The position numbers and the translations under genes were made by a program. A DNA stretch of 64,000 bases from Myroides sp. N17-2 (lineage in GTDB: Bacteria > Bacteroidota > Bacteroidia > Flavobacteriales > Flavobacteriaceae): NCBI RefSeq assembly GCF_002286775.1, contig NZ_NSGJ01000022.1, forward strand, positions 1 through 64,000, in the 5' to 3' direction. Below are positions 32,676-41,793 of this stretch, in pieces. Below the pieces are notes generated by a model that saw only the letters and a list, made by a program, of their open reading frames with translations, did no database searches and was not told the origin of the DNA. Position 1 is the stretch's first letter, and every line of letters starts with the position of its first letter.

Positions 32676-33668
32676 ATGTATTTTTCGTTTATCATTCCTG
32701 TTTACAATCGCCCTGATGAGGTGGATGAATTGCTAGAGAGTTTATCAAAGCAAACGTATAAGCAGGATTTCGAAGTTGTAATAGTAGAAGATGGTTCTAA
32801 AGAAGATTCGCGTGCTATCGTGAGTAAATACGAAGACCGATTACAAGTGTCCTATTATTATAAGAGTAATTCTGGTCCTGGTGCATCGCGTAACTATGGT
32901 ATGGAGCGCGCTAAGGGAGATTACTTTATTATCTTAGATTCTGACTGTATCATTCCTCCAGACTATCTGACTATCGTCGATCAGTATTTAACGAAAGAGT
33001 ATGTGGACTGCTTCGGTGGGCCTGATGCGGCGTTAGCTAGCTTTAGCGATGTGCAGAAGGCGATAAACTATGCGATGACATCTGTGTTAACGACAGGAGG
33101 GATTAGGGGGGCTAGTGAACGCATCGGTAAGTTTCAACCGAGAAGTTTCAATATGGGGCTATCTAAGAAAGCATTCCTAGCAAGTGGAGGATATGGCAAG
33201 GTGCATCCTGGTGAAGATCCTGACTTAACAATCAGACTGTGGAATCTAGGATACGACACCCAATTATTTAGTAAAGCATATGTCTATCACAAAAGAAGGA
33301 TAGACTGGAGTAAGTTTCGCACACAAGTGAATAAGTTTGGCAAGGCGCGTCCGATCTTGAATCAACGATATCCAGAAACTGCCAAGTTGACTTATTGGTT
33401 TCCAACAGTATTTATGGCAGGCTTATTGTGTAGTGTTTTATTGACATATTATACATTTGGTTTTATTTTATGTTATTTACTTTATTTTTTATTGGTTTTT
33501 ATAGGATGTTTTATAAAAGAGCGTAATTTTAAGATAAGTTTATTAGCAGTTGTGGCAATTTTTATTCAATTTTACGGCTATGGTACGGGGTTCTTAAAAT
33601 CGAACTATATTCTATTCGTAAAAAAACAAAAAGCAGAAGAGGGTATGCCCGAGATGTTTTTTAAATAA
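32676..33668 (+). CDS. Family 2 glycosyltransferase, membrane-associated
   Basis: The 330-residue GT2 enzyme has a GT-A domain (about 1-240): FIIPVYNRPDEVDELLESL at the start, VVIVEDGSKEDS, a DxD-like metal site (ILDSDCIIP), and the acceptor-side ED (GEDPDLTIRL). Two C-terminal transmembrane helices follow (about 248-268 and 272-292). It transfers a sugar from a nucleotide donor to an envelope glycan or lipid at the inner membrane; the donor and acceptor are unknown. coaE starts 10 bases later and the RprX/RprY-like pair follows, an order I recall from several Flavobacteria. Confidence 0.9.
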   Translation: MYFSFIIPVYNRPDEVDELLESLSKQTYKQDFEVVIVEDGSKEDSRAIVSKYEDRLQVSYYYKSNSGPGASRNYGMERAKGDYFIILDSDCIIPPDYLTIVDQYLTKEYVDCFGGPDAALASFSDVQKAINYAMTSVLTTGGIRGASERIGKFQPRSFNMGLSKKAFLASGGYGKVHPGEDPDLTIRLWNLGYDTQLFSKAYVYHKRRIDWSKFRTQVNKFGKARPILNQRYPETAKLTYWFPTVFMAGLLCSVLLTYYTFGFILCYLLYFLLVFIGCFIKERNFKISLLAVVAIFIQFYGYGTGFLKSNYILFVKKQKAEEGMPEMFFK

Positions 33669-33677
33669 TAAAGAGAT

Positions 33678-34265
33678 ATGGCACTAATCGTAGGATTAAC
33701 TGGGGGTATCGGCAGTGGGAAGACTACTGTGGCTAAGATGTTTGAAGAGAGTGGGATACCTATTTATATCGCTGATGATAGAGCTAGGCAGATTATGGAT
33801 CGCAAAGATGTTGTTAACGCTGTGCAATCTATCTTTAAAGAAGACGTTAAAATAGGAGAGGTATTAGATCGAAAGAAAATCAGAGAAATAGTCTTTGATA
33901 ATAAGGATCTTTTAACGCAATTAAATAACATCGTTCATCCTGAAGTTAAGAAGGATTTTGAAGAGTGGAAGGTGGCAAATGACGCTTCGCCATTCGTTAT
34001 TAAGGAAAGTGCAGTCCTTTTTGAGAACAAATTGCATACACAGTGTGATTTGGTTATCTTAGTGACAGCGCCAGAAGAAATACGTATAAAACGAGTGATG
34101 GAGCGGGATAAGGTGTCTTATGATAATGTAAAAAGTATTATAAGTAACCAAATGCAGGATTCTGACAAAATACCACTAAGTGATTATGTTATTATTAATA
34201 TTAATAAACATTTGGTAAATAAAGAGGTGAAAATGATAATTAATGATATAATATTCAAAATTTAA
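33678..34265 (+). CDS. coaE: Dephospho-CoA kinase
   Basis: The 195-residue protein has the P-loop GLTGGIGSGKTTVAKMF (about residues 6-22), the CoaE-specific DDRARQIM and HPEVKKDFEEW, and the lid/arginine region IRIKRVMERDK. It phosphorylates the 3'-hydroxyl of dephospho-CoA with ATP, the last step of CoA synthesis in the cytoplasm. Length and residues are typical. It follows the glycosyltransferase by 10 bases and precedes a histidine kinase by 73 bases. The last codons are AT-rich. Confidence 0.95.
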   Translation: MALIVGLTGGIGSGKTTVAKMFEESGIPIYIADDRARQIMDRKDVVNAVQSIFKEDVKIGEVLDRKKIREIVFDNKDLLTQLNNIVHPEVKKDFEEWKVANDASPFVIKESAVLFENKLHTQCDLVILVTAPEEIRIKRVMERDKVSYDNVKSIISNQMQDSDKIPLSDYVIININKHLVNKEVKMIINDIIFKI

Positions 34266-34321
34266 ACATTTATCATCGTTAATTTTATGTTAATCGCCGT
34301 GTAGAGTATTTTTTTTAATGT

Positions 34322-34329
34322 TAATTTTG
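34322..34329 (+). promoter_or_regulatory. -7 promoter element for the histidine kinase, near-leaderless
   Basis: TAATTTTG matches TAnnTTTG but ends only 8 bases before the ATG at 34338, so transcription from it would give an almost leaderless mRNA. The real promoter could be further upstream. Confidence 0.35.
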
Positions 34330-34337
34330 AAAAAATA

Positions 34338-35918
34338 ATGAGTAAGGTCAATTTTCGACTTTTAGTAGGAATAATGAGTTTTTCTCTTATAGGGATAATC
34401 GTTGTTCAGATGTACTGGATTGTAAGCTCTTATAGAAATAATGAAGAGCAGTTTAAATACCACGTACAGCAGGTATTAGGAAATATCGGTAGTGGACTTC
34501 AACAGAATGAAGCTACGGAGTTCTATCGTATGTATAATCAACTTAAGGATAGTATAGGTACGCCACCTAAACAGAGCGAGTTGAAACAGTACTATATAGT
34601 AGAGCGAAACCCTACTACTAATGAGCAAATCGTTTATTCGAATATTCTAGTCTTAGAAGACTATAATATAAAGAGTTCGTTCTTTGATAAGAAAGCAGAT
34701 AGCTTGAAAGTCAAAAGTTTCGTGTCAAAACGAAAAACAGAGATTTATAAAGGAGATGATTTTGATAGAAATAATCTTAAACAAAACTATCCTGATGAAG
34801 TAATAGAACAGTCTGGTAATCTAGATGTCTTAGATAAAGCGCAGTTTGATATTTATTTTAAAGATATCGTAGCGTTAAGAAGTATAGATGAAAGGGTTTC
34901 TAAAACTAAGTTAAGGGAGTTGTTAGAACAAGAGCTTAAACTATATGGTGTAAATGCTAAGTTTGAGTTTGGGATCTACAACAAGGGGTTGTCAACAAAA
35001 ATAAAGTCTGAGGATTTTATCTATGAAGAAGGGTCTACTTATGGTGTGCCTATCTTCACAGATAATGAGAATAGAAGTAAGTATCAGCTATACATTACTT
35101 TTCCAGAGAAGAGTAAGTATTTATTCTCTTCTTTGATCGGGATAACATTGTTATCAGTGTTATTTACGATTGTTATTATCGCTGCTTATTTGAATGCAAT
35201 TAATCAGTTGATAAAACAGAAGCAAATCTCAGAGATCAAGACGGATTTTATTAATAATATGACGCATGAGTTTAAGACACCTATAGCTACTATTAATTTA
35301 GCTTTAGATGCTATTAAAAATCCAAAAGTTATAAATGACCCTGAGAAGGTAGAACGATATCTAAGGATGATTCGCGAGGAAAATAAGAGGATGCATGCGC
35401 AGGTCGAAAATGTGTTGCAAATCTCAAAGTTAGAAAGACGTGAGTTTAATGTAGATAAGTCTACGATGGATGTGCATGAGATTATTGAGAATGCAGTAGA
35501 CCACGTAGGATTAATCGTTCAAGATCGAGGGGGAGAAATAAATTTACATCTAGATGCTCGCAGAAGTGATGTCTTAGGAAACGATTTTCATTTCACGAGT
35601 GTTATAGTAAATATCTTAGATAATGCTGTAAAGTATTCGATAGATGTTCCTATTATAGATGTGTACACTGAGAATGTGAAGGATTTTATATTAATTAAGA
35701 TTCAGGATCACGGGGTGGGAATGAGTAAACAAGCTCAAAAAAGAATCTTTGACAAGTTTTACAGAGAACACACTGGTGATTTACACAATGTAAAGGGGCA
35801 TGGCTTGGGGCTAGCTTACGTACAGCAGATCGTAGAAGTACACAATTCGCAAGTGTATGTAGAAAGCGAAAAGGGGAAGGGTAGTACCTTCATTATTAAA
35901 ATGCCATTAATAAATTAA
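34338..35918 (+). CDS. Sensor histidine kinase (RprX-like)
   Basis: The 526-residue membrane kinase has a transmembrane helix at about 8-29, a periplasmic sensor domain (about 30-260), a second helix (about 263-285), then a HisKA domain with the phospho-acceptor H310 in MTHEFKTPIATIN. A HATPase domain follows with N box DNAVKYS, G1 DHGVGMS and G2 GHGLGLAY. It autophosphorylates and passes phosphate to the response regulator gene 5 bases downstream. This resembles the RprX/RprY pair of Bacteroidota, linked to envelope or redox stress; the signal is unknown. Confidence 0.93.
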   Translation: MSKVNFRLLVGIMSFSLIGIIVVQMYWIVSSYRNNEEQFKYHVQQVLGNIGSGLQQNEATEFYRMYNQLKDSIGTPPKQSELKQYYIVERNPTTNEQIVYSNILVLEDYNIKSSFFDKKADSLKVKSFVSKRKTEIYKGDDFDRNNLKQNYPDEVIEQSGNLDVLDKAQFDIYFKDIVALRSIDERVSKTKLRELLEQELKLYGVNAKFEFGIYNKGLSTKIKSEDFIYEEGSTYGVPIFTDNENRSKYQLYITFPEKSKYLFSSLIGITLLSVLFTIVIIAAYLNAINQLIKQKQISEIKTDFINNMTHEFKTPIATINLALDAIKNPKVINDPEKVERYLRMIREENKRMHAQVENVLQISKLERREFNVDKSTMDVHEIIENAVDHVGLIVQDRGGEINLHLDARRSDVLGNDFHFTSVIVNILDNAVKYSIDVPIIDVYTENVKDFILIKIQDHGVGMSKQAQKRIFDKFYREHTGDLHNVKGHGLGLAYVQQIVEVHNSQVYVESEKGKGSTFIIKMPLIN

Positions 35919-35923
35919 ACAAT

Positions 35924-36646
35924 ATGGAAACAACAAACAACAAAAAGATTTTATTAGTAGAAGATGATCCAAATTTCGGAGCAATCTTAAAAGACTATTT
36001 AGCCATCAATGATTTCGAAGTTACTTTAGCTAAAAACGGAATGGAAGGATTCGAAAAATTCAAAAGGGATACTTTTGATTTATGTATCCTAGATGTTATG
36101 ATGCCTTATAAAGATGGATTTACTCTAGCCAAGGAGATCCGCGATAAAAACAAAGAGGTGCCTATCATTTTCCTTACAGCCAAGTCAATGAAAGAGGATG
36201 TCCTAAAAGGATACAAAGTAGGAGCAGATGACTACTTAAATAAGCCATTCGATTCTGAAGTATTATTAATGAAAATCAAAGCGATTATTCACAGAAAATC
36301 GTCAGAGGTTAAAACTGATAACACGAAGTTCGAATTCCAAATTGGTAAATTCCATTTAAACTCTAAGTTAAGATTCTTAACTTTCGGTAATGATGAGCCA
36401 ATAAAACTTTCTCCAAAAGAAAATGAATTGTTAAAAATGTTAGCGATTTATGAGAATGATTTAATGCCAAGAGAAGTTGCATTAACTAAGATTTGGAGAG
36501 ATGATAACTATTTCACTTCACGTAGTATGGATGTTTACATCGCTAAATTAAGAAAGTATCTTAAATTAGATGAGAATGTAGAAATCTTAAACATTCACGG
36601 AGAAGGATTTAGACTTGTAGTGAAAGAAAAAGAAGAAAATAATTAA
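35924..36646 (+). CDS. OmpR-family response regulator (RprY-like)
   Basis: The 240-residue protein has a receiver domain (about 6-120; acidic pocket E13-D14-D15, phospho-acceptor D57 in ILDVMMPYKDG, K in NKPFD) and a C-terminal winged helix (about 135-235; LSPKENELLKMLAIYENDLM, SRSMDVYIAKLRKYL). It is the partner of the histidine kinase immediately upstream and probably the RprY orthologue. It is the final gene of the cluster and is followed by a strong terminator. Target promoters cannot be deduced here. Confidence 0.95.
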   Translation: METTNNKKILLVEDDPNFGAILKDYLAINDFEVTLAKNGMEGFEKFKRDTFDLCILDVMMPYKDGFTLAKEIRDKNKEVPIIFLTAKSMKEDVLKGYKVGADDYLNKPFDSEVLLMKIKAIIHRKSSEVKTDNTKFEFQIGKFHLNSKLRFLTFGNDEPIKLSPKENELLKMLAIYENDLMPREVALTKIWRDDNYFTSRSMDVYIAKLRKYLKLDENVEILNIHGEGFRLVVKEKEENN

Positions 36647-36660
36647 GATTATTAGCCAAG

Positions 36661-36690
36661 AAAAAGGGAAGCATTTGCTTCCCTTTTTTT
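36661..36690. terminator. Bidirectional terminator
   Basis: Arms AAAAAGGGAAGC (36661-36672) and GCTTCCCTTTTT (36677-36688) pair around loop ATTT with U-runs on both strands. It separates the plus-strand response regulator and the minus-strand oxyR. Confidence 0.9.
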
Positions 36691-36706
36691 ATATCTATAA
36701 TTTAGA

Positions 36707-37645
36707 TTATCCTTTTTTAGGACTAATTATTTTGACATCTTGAAAAGCTATTGCTCCTCTTACGATACTTAAAATAACGTCATATAAGGCGTTTATTATC
36801 TGAAGTTTTAGTTCGTTATCTGTGTAGATTAAACTTATCTCACGAGCCGGTTTCGGATCTGCAAACTGCAGTAAGTTCTTCTTGTCATCCGCACTTAGAG
36901 AAAGTGTGTGTAGGTAAGGTAATAGCGTATATCCTAAGCCTTCTTTTGAAAGGTTAATCAACGTCTCAAAACTACCACTTTGCAACTTAAAGTTCTTGTT
37001 TTCACTCGCTAGCTTATTGTTGCAAATATTGATTATTCCATCTCTAAAACAATGTCCATCCTGAAGAAGTAATAACTTTCTCAAATCAAGATCATCTTGC
37101 TTTAATTCTGCTCCCATATCTTGTCTGAACATAGGTGGTATGTATCCTACGAAAGGCTCATAGAATAGAACTCTCTCTTTGATATCTGATTCATGAAGTG
37201 GAGTAGCTACTATAGCAGCGTCTAAATAACCATTGCGAAGTTTCTGTATAATCTCCTCTGTAGTGTATTCTTCTATGATTAGGTTAACCTTACTGTGTTT
37301 GTTTAAGAAAGTCTTTAAAAACATAGGTAACAGGGTAGGAGCGATGGTAGGGATCATCCCTAGCTTAAACTCTCCACCAATAAACCCTTTTTCTAAATCA
37401 ATTAGATCCTTGATTCTGTCAGATTCGTTTACTATTTTCTTCGCTTGCTGGATAATGACCTGTCCTATTGTCGTTGGCTGAATAGGTTTGGTACTACGAT
37501 CAAATATCTGTACATCTAGTTCATCTTCAAGCTTTTGAATTTGCATACTCAGCGTAGGCTGTGTCACGAAAGTCTTCTCTGCTGCAAGAGTGAAGTTCTT
37601 ATGCTCTGCAACAGCTAATACATATATTAATTGTGTAATCGTCAT
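36707..37645 (-). CDS. oxyR: Hydrogen-peroxide sensor OxyR (LysR family)
   Basis: The 312-residue LysR regulator has an N-terminal helix-turn-helix (about 1-65; NFTLAAEKTFVTQPTLSMQI) and a C-terminal sensing domain holding QDGHCFRDGIINIC, with C199 and C208. These cysteines have the same spacing and residue numbers as the peroxide-sensing pair of E. coli OxyR. It should activate catalase, alkyl hydroperoxide reductase and related genes when they form a disulfide. No antioxidant gene is adjacent. The window shows no clear promoter motif for it. Confidence 0.94.
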   Translation of the reverse strand: MTITQLIYVLAVAEHKNFTLAAEKTFVTQPTLSMQIQKLEDELDVQIFDRSTKPIQPTTIGQVIIQQAKKIVNESDRIKDLIDLEKGFIGGEFKLGMIPTIAPTLLPMFLKTFLNKHSKVNLIIEEYTTEEIIQKLRNGYLDAAIVATPLHESDIKERVLFYEPFVGYIPPMFRQDMGAELKQDDLDLRKLLLLQDGHCFRDGIINICNNKLASENKNFKLQSGSFETLINLSKEGLGYTLLPYLHTLSLSADDKKNLLQFADPKPAREISLIYTDNELKLQIINALYDVILSIVRGAIAFQDVKIISPKKG

Positions 37646-37693
37646 TTGTATTCGATATTTTGTCTAAGTTAGGCAAAATAACGCATATACTTT

Positions 37694-38296
37694 TTATTCG
37701 TAATCTATTTTTTCAAGCTCCTTGTAGTTTTTCATTAGTTTCTTAATCAAGAATCCATAAACTACCTTGTAGTATAACCATAATAATCCTAAGAATACAA
37801 CGCAAATAACGATGACTACTCCAATGCTAATTAGTGCAGTACCAAGTGTTAGTTTGTCATTTACCGTTAAAATATCAATTAGCATAATGATAAATGCAAT
37901 GATAAAAACGGTAAGATTAGTATAGATATAATAGTTGACAGCCTTCTTCGTTCTTAATATTCTTGTCATCAACGTATGTGTAGAGGAAGCAACACTTATC
38001 TTTCTGTAGTTAAGATAGAAGATGATGATAAATATAATAGAAATACCAAATGACAACCAATCTAGGTTCTCAATCATAAATCTATATACAGGCCCTCCAT
38101 TTTCTTTTGAGTCATCTGAAATAAAGAAGTAACTAAAACAGTTTAATACTAAGAATTCTATAATACTGATTATAAAGATCCACATCACAATAGAAGAGGA
38201 CTTCTTGTGAATCATTTTATGGATTTCTTCTGTTGAAATCTTCGGAAACTGCTGGTCGTTATTCCAGTGTTTTTTTAATAAATCTAACTCCTTCAT
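37694..38296 (-). CDS. Membrane protein downstream of an ECF sigma factor (possible regulator)
   Basis: The 200-residue protein has a soluble N-terminal stretch (ELDLLKKHWNNDQQFPKIS) that may contact a cytoplasmic partner. Four transmembrane helices follow at about 35-57, 78-95, 118-140 and 148-172, with a short basic tail. The gene starts 12 bases after the stop of the ECF sigma factor and is cotranscribed with it, so it is a reasonable anti-sigma or sigma-associated candidate. No zinc-binding anti-sigma motif (HxxxCxxC) is visible, so this remains inference from position. Confidence 0.75.
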   Translation of the reverse strand: MKELDLLKKHWNNDQQFPKISTEEIHKMIHKKSSSIVMWIFIISIIEFLVLNCFSYFFISDDSKENGGPVYRFMIENLDWLSFGISIIFIIIFYLNYRKISVASSTHTLMTRILRTKKAVNYYIYTNLTVFIIAFIIMLIDILTVNDKLTLGTALISIGVVIVICVVFLGLLWLYYKVVYGFLIKKLMKNYKELEKIDYE

Positions 38297-38308
38297 GATC
38301 TTATGCGT

Positions 38309-38803
38309 CTATGGATTTAATATTTTCTTTAGTTTGGTCTTAATTCTATTCATTTTTACTCTGGCGTTGACCTCGCTAATCCCTAATGTCTCAGCTATTT
38401 CTTCGTAGTCCTTGTCTTCTAAATACATAAATACTAATGCTTTTTCTATGTCATTTAGTTGTTGTAATGCCTTGTACATTAGTTTTAACTGTTCTTCTTC
38501 CTGGTAGTTATATTCTGTATATTCAAATTTACAAAATGAGCTATCATAAGGAATAGTATTCACCTCACGTGTTTTTTTGCGGTAAAGGGATATAGCAGTG
38601 TTTAGGCCGATTCGATAAGCCCAAGTGGAGAATTTAGAATCTCCTCTAAACTTGGGATAAGCATGCCAAAGCTGAATAGATATCTCTTGAAACAAGTCTT
38701 TATGCGCAGCCTCGTCTATCGCATATAAGCGACATACCTTATGGATAAGATTTTGATTCTTATCTAAAAGTGCTACGAATTCTTGTTCAAGATGTTTATT
38801 CAT
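38309..38803 (-). CDS. ECF-type RNA polymerase sigma factor
   Basis: The 164-residue sigma-70 family protein has a region 2 (about 10-75; LYAIDEAAHKDLFQEISIQLW, FRGDSKFSTWAYRIGLNTAI) and a region 4 helix-turn-helix (about 110-160; LNDIEKALVFMYLEDKDYEEIAETLGI). It directs RNA polymerase to a stress regulon, usually held back by a partner protein; the membrane protein gene immediately downstream is the candidate. It precedes two TlpA-like thioredoxin genes on the same strand, so an envelope-stress role is plausible but not shown. Confidence 0.93.
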   Translation of the reverse strand: MNKHLEQEFVALLDKNQNLIHKVCRLYAIDEAAHKDLFQEISIQLWHAYPKFRGDSKFSTWAYRIGLNTAISLYRKKTREVNTIPYDSSFCKFEYTEYNYQEEEQLKLMYKALQQLNDIEKALVFMYLEDKDYEEIAETLGISEVNARVKMNRIKTKLKKILNP

Positions 38804-38888
38804 ACCTATAGGTAGTCAAAAAGTATTATTTGTTACAACCATTGTGAAAATAATTATAACAAATAATACTTGAGTGGTAAATAAGCTG

Positions 38889-40016
38889 TTATTTACTTAA
38901 TTGCTGTTTGATTAATTCTTGTAGATTATTATCTAGATGATTAATGTTTATCACAGTGCCTTCTTGGTCTAAGACGAATACTGTAGGGATATTTTTCACT
39001 CCGTACTTCTGTTGTATCTCATAGACATTAGCGATGTGTAGCCAGTCTAGTTTTTCCTTTTTGATAGATTCTGTCCATTCTTCATTTTCTTCATCTAAAG
39101 CAATACTAAAGATAGCAAGACCTTGATCTTTAAACTCTTCGTGTAATGCTTTAATTACAGGAAGCGTCTCATGACAAGATGGACACCATGGAGCCCAAAA
39201 GTGAACTAAAGTTACTTTACCTAAGTTTCTGTAAAGTGTAAGTAATCTACCATCTGGATCTTCACCCATCACATCGATCGCTTTGTCACCTACTTTGACT
39301 AAAGTATCCATGTCAGGAGCTACAGCTGATGTTTCGATTAACTTCTTAATAGCAAGTCCAATATTAGAATACTTAACATCATCTTTATATCGATTATAAT
39401 ATGTCTTAGCTTCTTTAATATCTATGTTTTTGTTGTCTAATCGTTGGTATAAGATAACAGCTGAAGTATAAGTATCGCTATAATCTCTTAACTGATTAGT
39501 GATGATATCATTGATTTGACTAATATATACTTTAAATTCAGAAGAAAGTCTCTCTAGTACCTCCTGATCATTATCTGTAATAGCTTTAGTCAGAACCTCT
39601 TGATTCGCATCTCTGTATTGATTAGCCTCTTTTTGTACCTTTTTTATACTGTTATGAAAGGCATTTAATTGATTGTTGTTTTTCGTACCAGTAGCAGATG
39701 TACCTAGTTCATTATCATAATCGTAAGTAAAACTAATCACTCCATCTTCTAGTACTACTAGCTCAGTGACATCTTTAGATAGTTCTAATAAAGCGTAAGT
39801 AGGGTAGAGTGTATTCCCTTTAAACTCGAAGTTATTATTCTTTAATTTAGTAGAGTCTATCGCAGTAAAACCACCTGTATTAGGGTCTAATACTTTAAGA
39901 TAGATCATATCACCTTGTGGAATATTTTTTGTATTTCCTTTTAGAACGAAGCCCTTCTCTTTTACAGTGAAATTCATTAGTAACAGGGCAAGTATCAGTA
40001 AAGGCAGTGTTCTCAT
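38889..40016 (-). CDS. Secreted TlpA-like thiol-disulfide reductase with DUF4369 domain
   Basis: The 375-residue exported protein has a Sec signal (LPLLILALLLMNFTVKEKG), a DUF4369-type beta domain (about 22-120; LKGNTKNIPQGDMIYLKVLD), a helical linker, and a C-terminal thioredoxin fold (about 230-375) with active site WAPWCPSCHETLP (CxxC). It reduces or rearranges disulfides in the periplasm. There is no Cys at the signal end, so it is not a lipoprotein, unlike its neighbour at 40150. The two are tandem paralogues but each has its own flanking signals, and a terminator lies between them. Confidence 0.9.
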   Translation of the reverse strand: MRTLPLLILALLLMNFTVKEKGFVLKGNTKNIPQGDMIYLKVLDPNTGGFTAIDSTKLKNNNFEFKGNTLYPTYALLELSKDVTELVVLEDGVISFTYDYDNELGTSATGTKNNNQLNAFHNSIKKVQKEANQYRDANQEVLTKAITDNDQEVLERLSSEFKVYISQINDIITNQLRDYSDTYTSAVILYQRLDNKNIDIKEAKTYYNRYKDDVKYSNIGLAIKKLIETSAVAPDMDTLVKVGDKAIDVMGEDPDGRLLTLYRNLGKVTLVHFWAPWCPSCHETLPVIKALHEEFKDQGLAIFSIALDEENEEWTESIKKEKLDWLHIANVYEIQQKYGVKNIPTVFVLDQEGTVININHLDNNLQELIKQQLSK

Positions 40017-40092
40017 TATCGGTTAATTTATTGAAATTTTCAGAAAATAAATATAGTGAATTATGTTTGTTTAAAAGTATAGAATTTAGAAT

Positions 40093-40127
40093 AAAAAAAA
40101 GGGTTATAGATGACTCTATAACCCTTT
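40093..40127 (-). terminator. Terminator between the two TlpA-like genes
   Basis: Arms 40098-40110 and 40115-40127 (core GGGTTATAGA) pair perfectly around TGAC, and an eight-base U-run follows on the minus strand. It ends the transcript of the 40150-41271 gene. Confidence 0.9.
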
Positions 40128-40149
40128 AGGATAAAATTAATTATCTATA

Positions 40150-41271
40150 TTATTTCAATAACTCAGCTACTTTAGCTTCAAGTTTCTTACCTCTTAAGTT
40201 TTTAGCGATTACCACACCATTAGCATCTAGAAGATAAGTAGCAGGTATAGCGCGTACTTCATACATCTGAGCGATAGGCTCTTCCCAGAACTTTAAGTTA
40301 GAGATATGGTTCCAAGTCAAATTGTCTTTTGCAATTGCCTCTACCCATTTGTCTTTATCTTTATCTAGAGAAACACCGATGATGTTTAATCCTTTGTCAT
40401 GATATTTAGCGTATAATGCTACTACATTAGGATTCTCAGCTCTACATGGTCCACACCATGAAGCCCAGAAGTCAATGATTGTTAACTTACCTAAACTTTC
40501 TTTTAGAGAAATCTCTTTTCCTTCAGGAGAATTAGCAGCGAAGTCTGGAGCTTTATCTCCGATCTTTACTTTAGCATCTGGGATAGCGTCTATAGCTGTT
40601 TTGAATGCTTTACCTACTGAAGTTTGTTTTAATGCTTCGTCGAACTTAGCGTATTTTTCTTGTAATTCTTCTTTGATGTATTGATTTGTATTTCCAGCTA
40701 CATAAGTAAGTGTAGTGAAGCTACTAGGGTTTTTATCAAGGAATCCTTCTACATACTCATCATATTTCTCAGCTAAAGCCATATATCCACCGATGATAGC
40801 ATCTTTCTTAGCTTGATCTTTATTCTCATTAGCTGTTTTGTATGCTTCTTGATTATCTCCTTGGTATTGGTAGATTGCTTTTTCTAATTCAGCTACTTTC
40901 TTAGTGAATGTAGTGTATTCATCGTTGTTTTTTGTTCCTGTTACAGCGCTATTTTCTGCTTTTGCAACATCATATTGAACGACGATATTTCCATTCTCTA
41001 AAACGAAAGGAAGTCTTCCCTCTTGTTTAGCGAAGCTAATAAAGTTTTGATCTAACTGAGGAGCTTCTCCTTTGAATGTAAATGCGTTCCCTTTAATCTC
41101 TGTAGAATCAATAGCAACAGGTGTTCCTGTAGCGATATCTATCTTCTCGATATATACTTTAGTTCCATCTGCAAGACCTTTAGTCTCACCTGTGATAGTG
41201 TAGCCTGTAGCTTCCTTGTTACATGATGCTAAGATAGCAACAGCTCCAAGTACTGTTAAGAATTTTTTCAT
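40150..41271 (-). CDS. TlpA-like thiol-disulfide lipoprotein with DUF4369 domain
   Basis: The 373-residue lipoprotein has the lipobox LASC (Cys about 17), a DUF4369 domain (about 22-120; TITGETKGLADGTKVYIEKID), a helical linker, and a thioredoxin fold (about 230-373) with the TlpA active site WASWCGPCRAENP and the cis-Pro segment RAIPATYLL. It is a membrane-anchored periplasmic thiol-disulfide oxidoreductase, widely duplicated in Bacteroidota. A terminator follows and a promoter motif precedes it (41324-41331), so it is monocistronic. It is about 40% similar by eye to its neighbour at 38889. Confidence 0.93.
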   Translation of the reverse strand: MKKFLTVLGAVAILASCNKEATGYTITGETKGLADGTKVYIEKIDIATGTPVAIDSTEIKGNAFTFKGEAPQLDQNFISFAKQEGRLPFVLENGNIVVQYDVAKAENSAVTGTKNNDEYTTFTKKVAELEKAIYQYQGDNQEAYKTANENKDQAKKDAIIGGYMALAEKYDEYVEGFLDKNPSSFTTLTYVAGNTNQYIKEELQEKYAKFDEALKQTSVGKAFKTAIDAIPDAKVKIGDKAPDFAANSPEGKEISLKESLGKLTIIDFWASWCGPCRAENPNVVALYAKYHDKGLNIIGVSLDKDKDKWVEAIAKDNLTWNHISNLKFWEEPIAQMYEVRAIPATYLLDANGVVIAKNLRGKKLEAKVAELLK

Positions 41272-41323
41272 TTATGGTTTTTATTTATGGTTTTATAATG
41301 TTTGTTGTCTAAGATGATGTAAA

Positions 41324-41331
41324 CAAATATA
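41324..41331 (-). promoter_or_regulatory. -7 promoter element for the TlpA-like lipoprotein
   Basis: The minus strand reads TATATTTG, 53 bases before the ATG. Confidence 0.5.
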
Positions 41332-41405
41332 CTTAAAAAAGGATATAAAATTAAAATCCTGTGAAAAATGCTATAAGACTTTAAACTCTTAGGAAGTATT
41401 TAAGG

Positions 41406-41789
41406 CTATAGTTTAATGAATTGGATTAAAAGCATTATCCATCCTATAACCATACACAATCCACCAAGTGGTGTAATCGGTCCTAGTACTTTAATCTTTT
41501 TCTTAAATGTAGCACTTAGTACTAATCCATAGATACTAAATGAGAATAAGAACACACCTATAATGATGATATTAATAGCATTTTTGATATGTAGTTCTGC
41601 AGGCATTATTCCTAATACAAGAAGAACGATAGCGTGATACATTTGATATTTTACACCTACTTCGAAACTTTCTAATCGCTCAGTAGTCATGTGTTTTTTT
41701 AAGGCGTGAGCACCAAAGGCTCCAAATATGATGGCAAGCGAACCGTAGATAGTTCCTGCTATTAGCGCTGTAGTATTTACTATTTCCAT
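41406..41789 (-). CDS. DUF423 membrane protein (YgdD family)
   Basis: The 127-residue protein has four transmembrane helices, at about 8-24, 44-61, 71-90 and 99-122. The N-terminal motif GSLAIIFGAFGAHALKKHM and the YQMYHAIVLLVLG segment are characteristic of DUF423/YgdD. The cellular role is not known. It lies 4 bases after the transglutaminase-like gene on the same strand, so it is the last gene of a small operon of three (42762 to 41406). Confidence 0.92.
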   Translation of the reverse strand: MEIVNTTALIAGTIYGSLAIIFGAFGAHALKKHMTTERLESFEVGVKYQMYHAIVLLVLGIMPAELHIKNAINIIIIGVFLFSFSIYGLVLSATFKKKIKVLGPITPLGGLCMVIGWIMLLIQFIKL

Positions 41790-41793
41790 GTTG

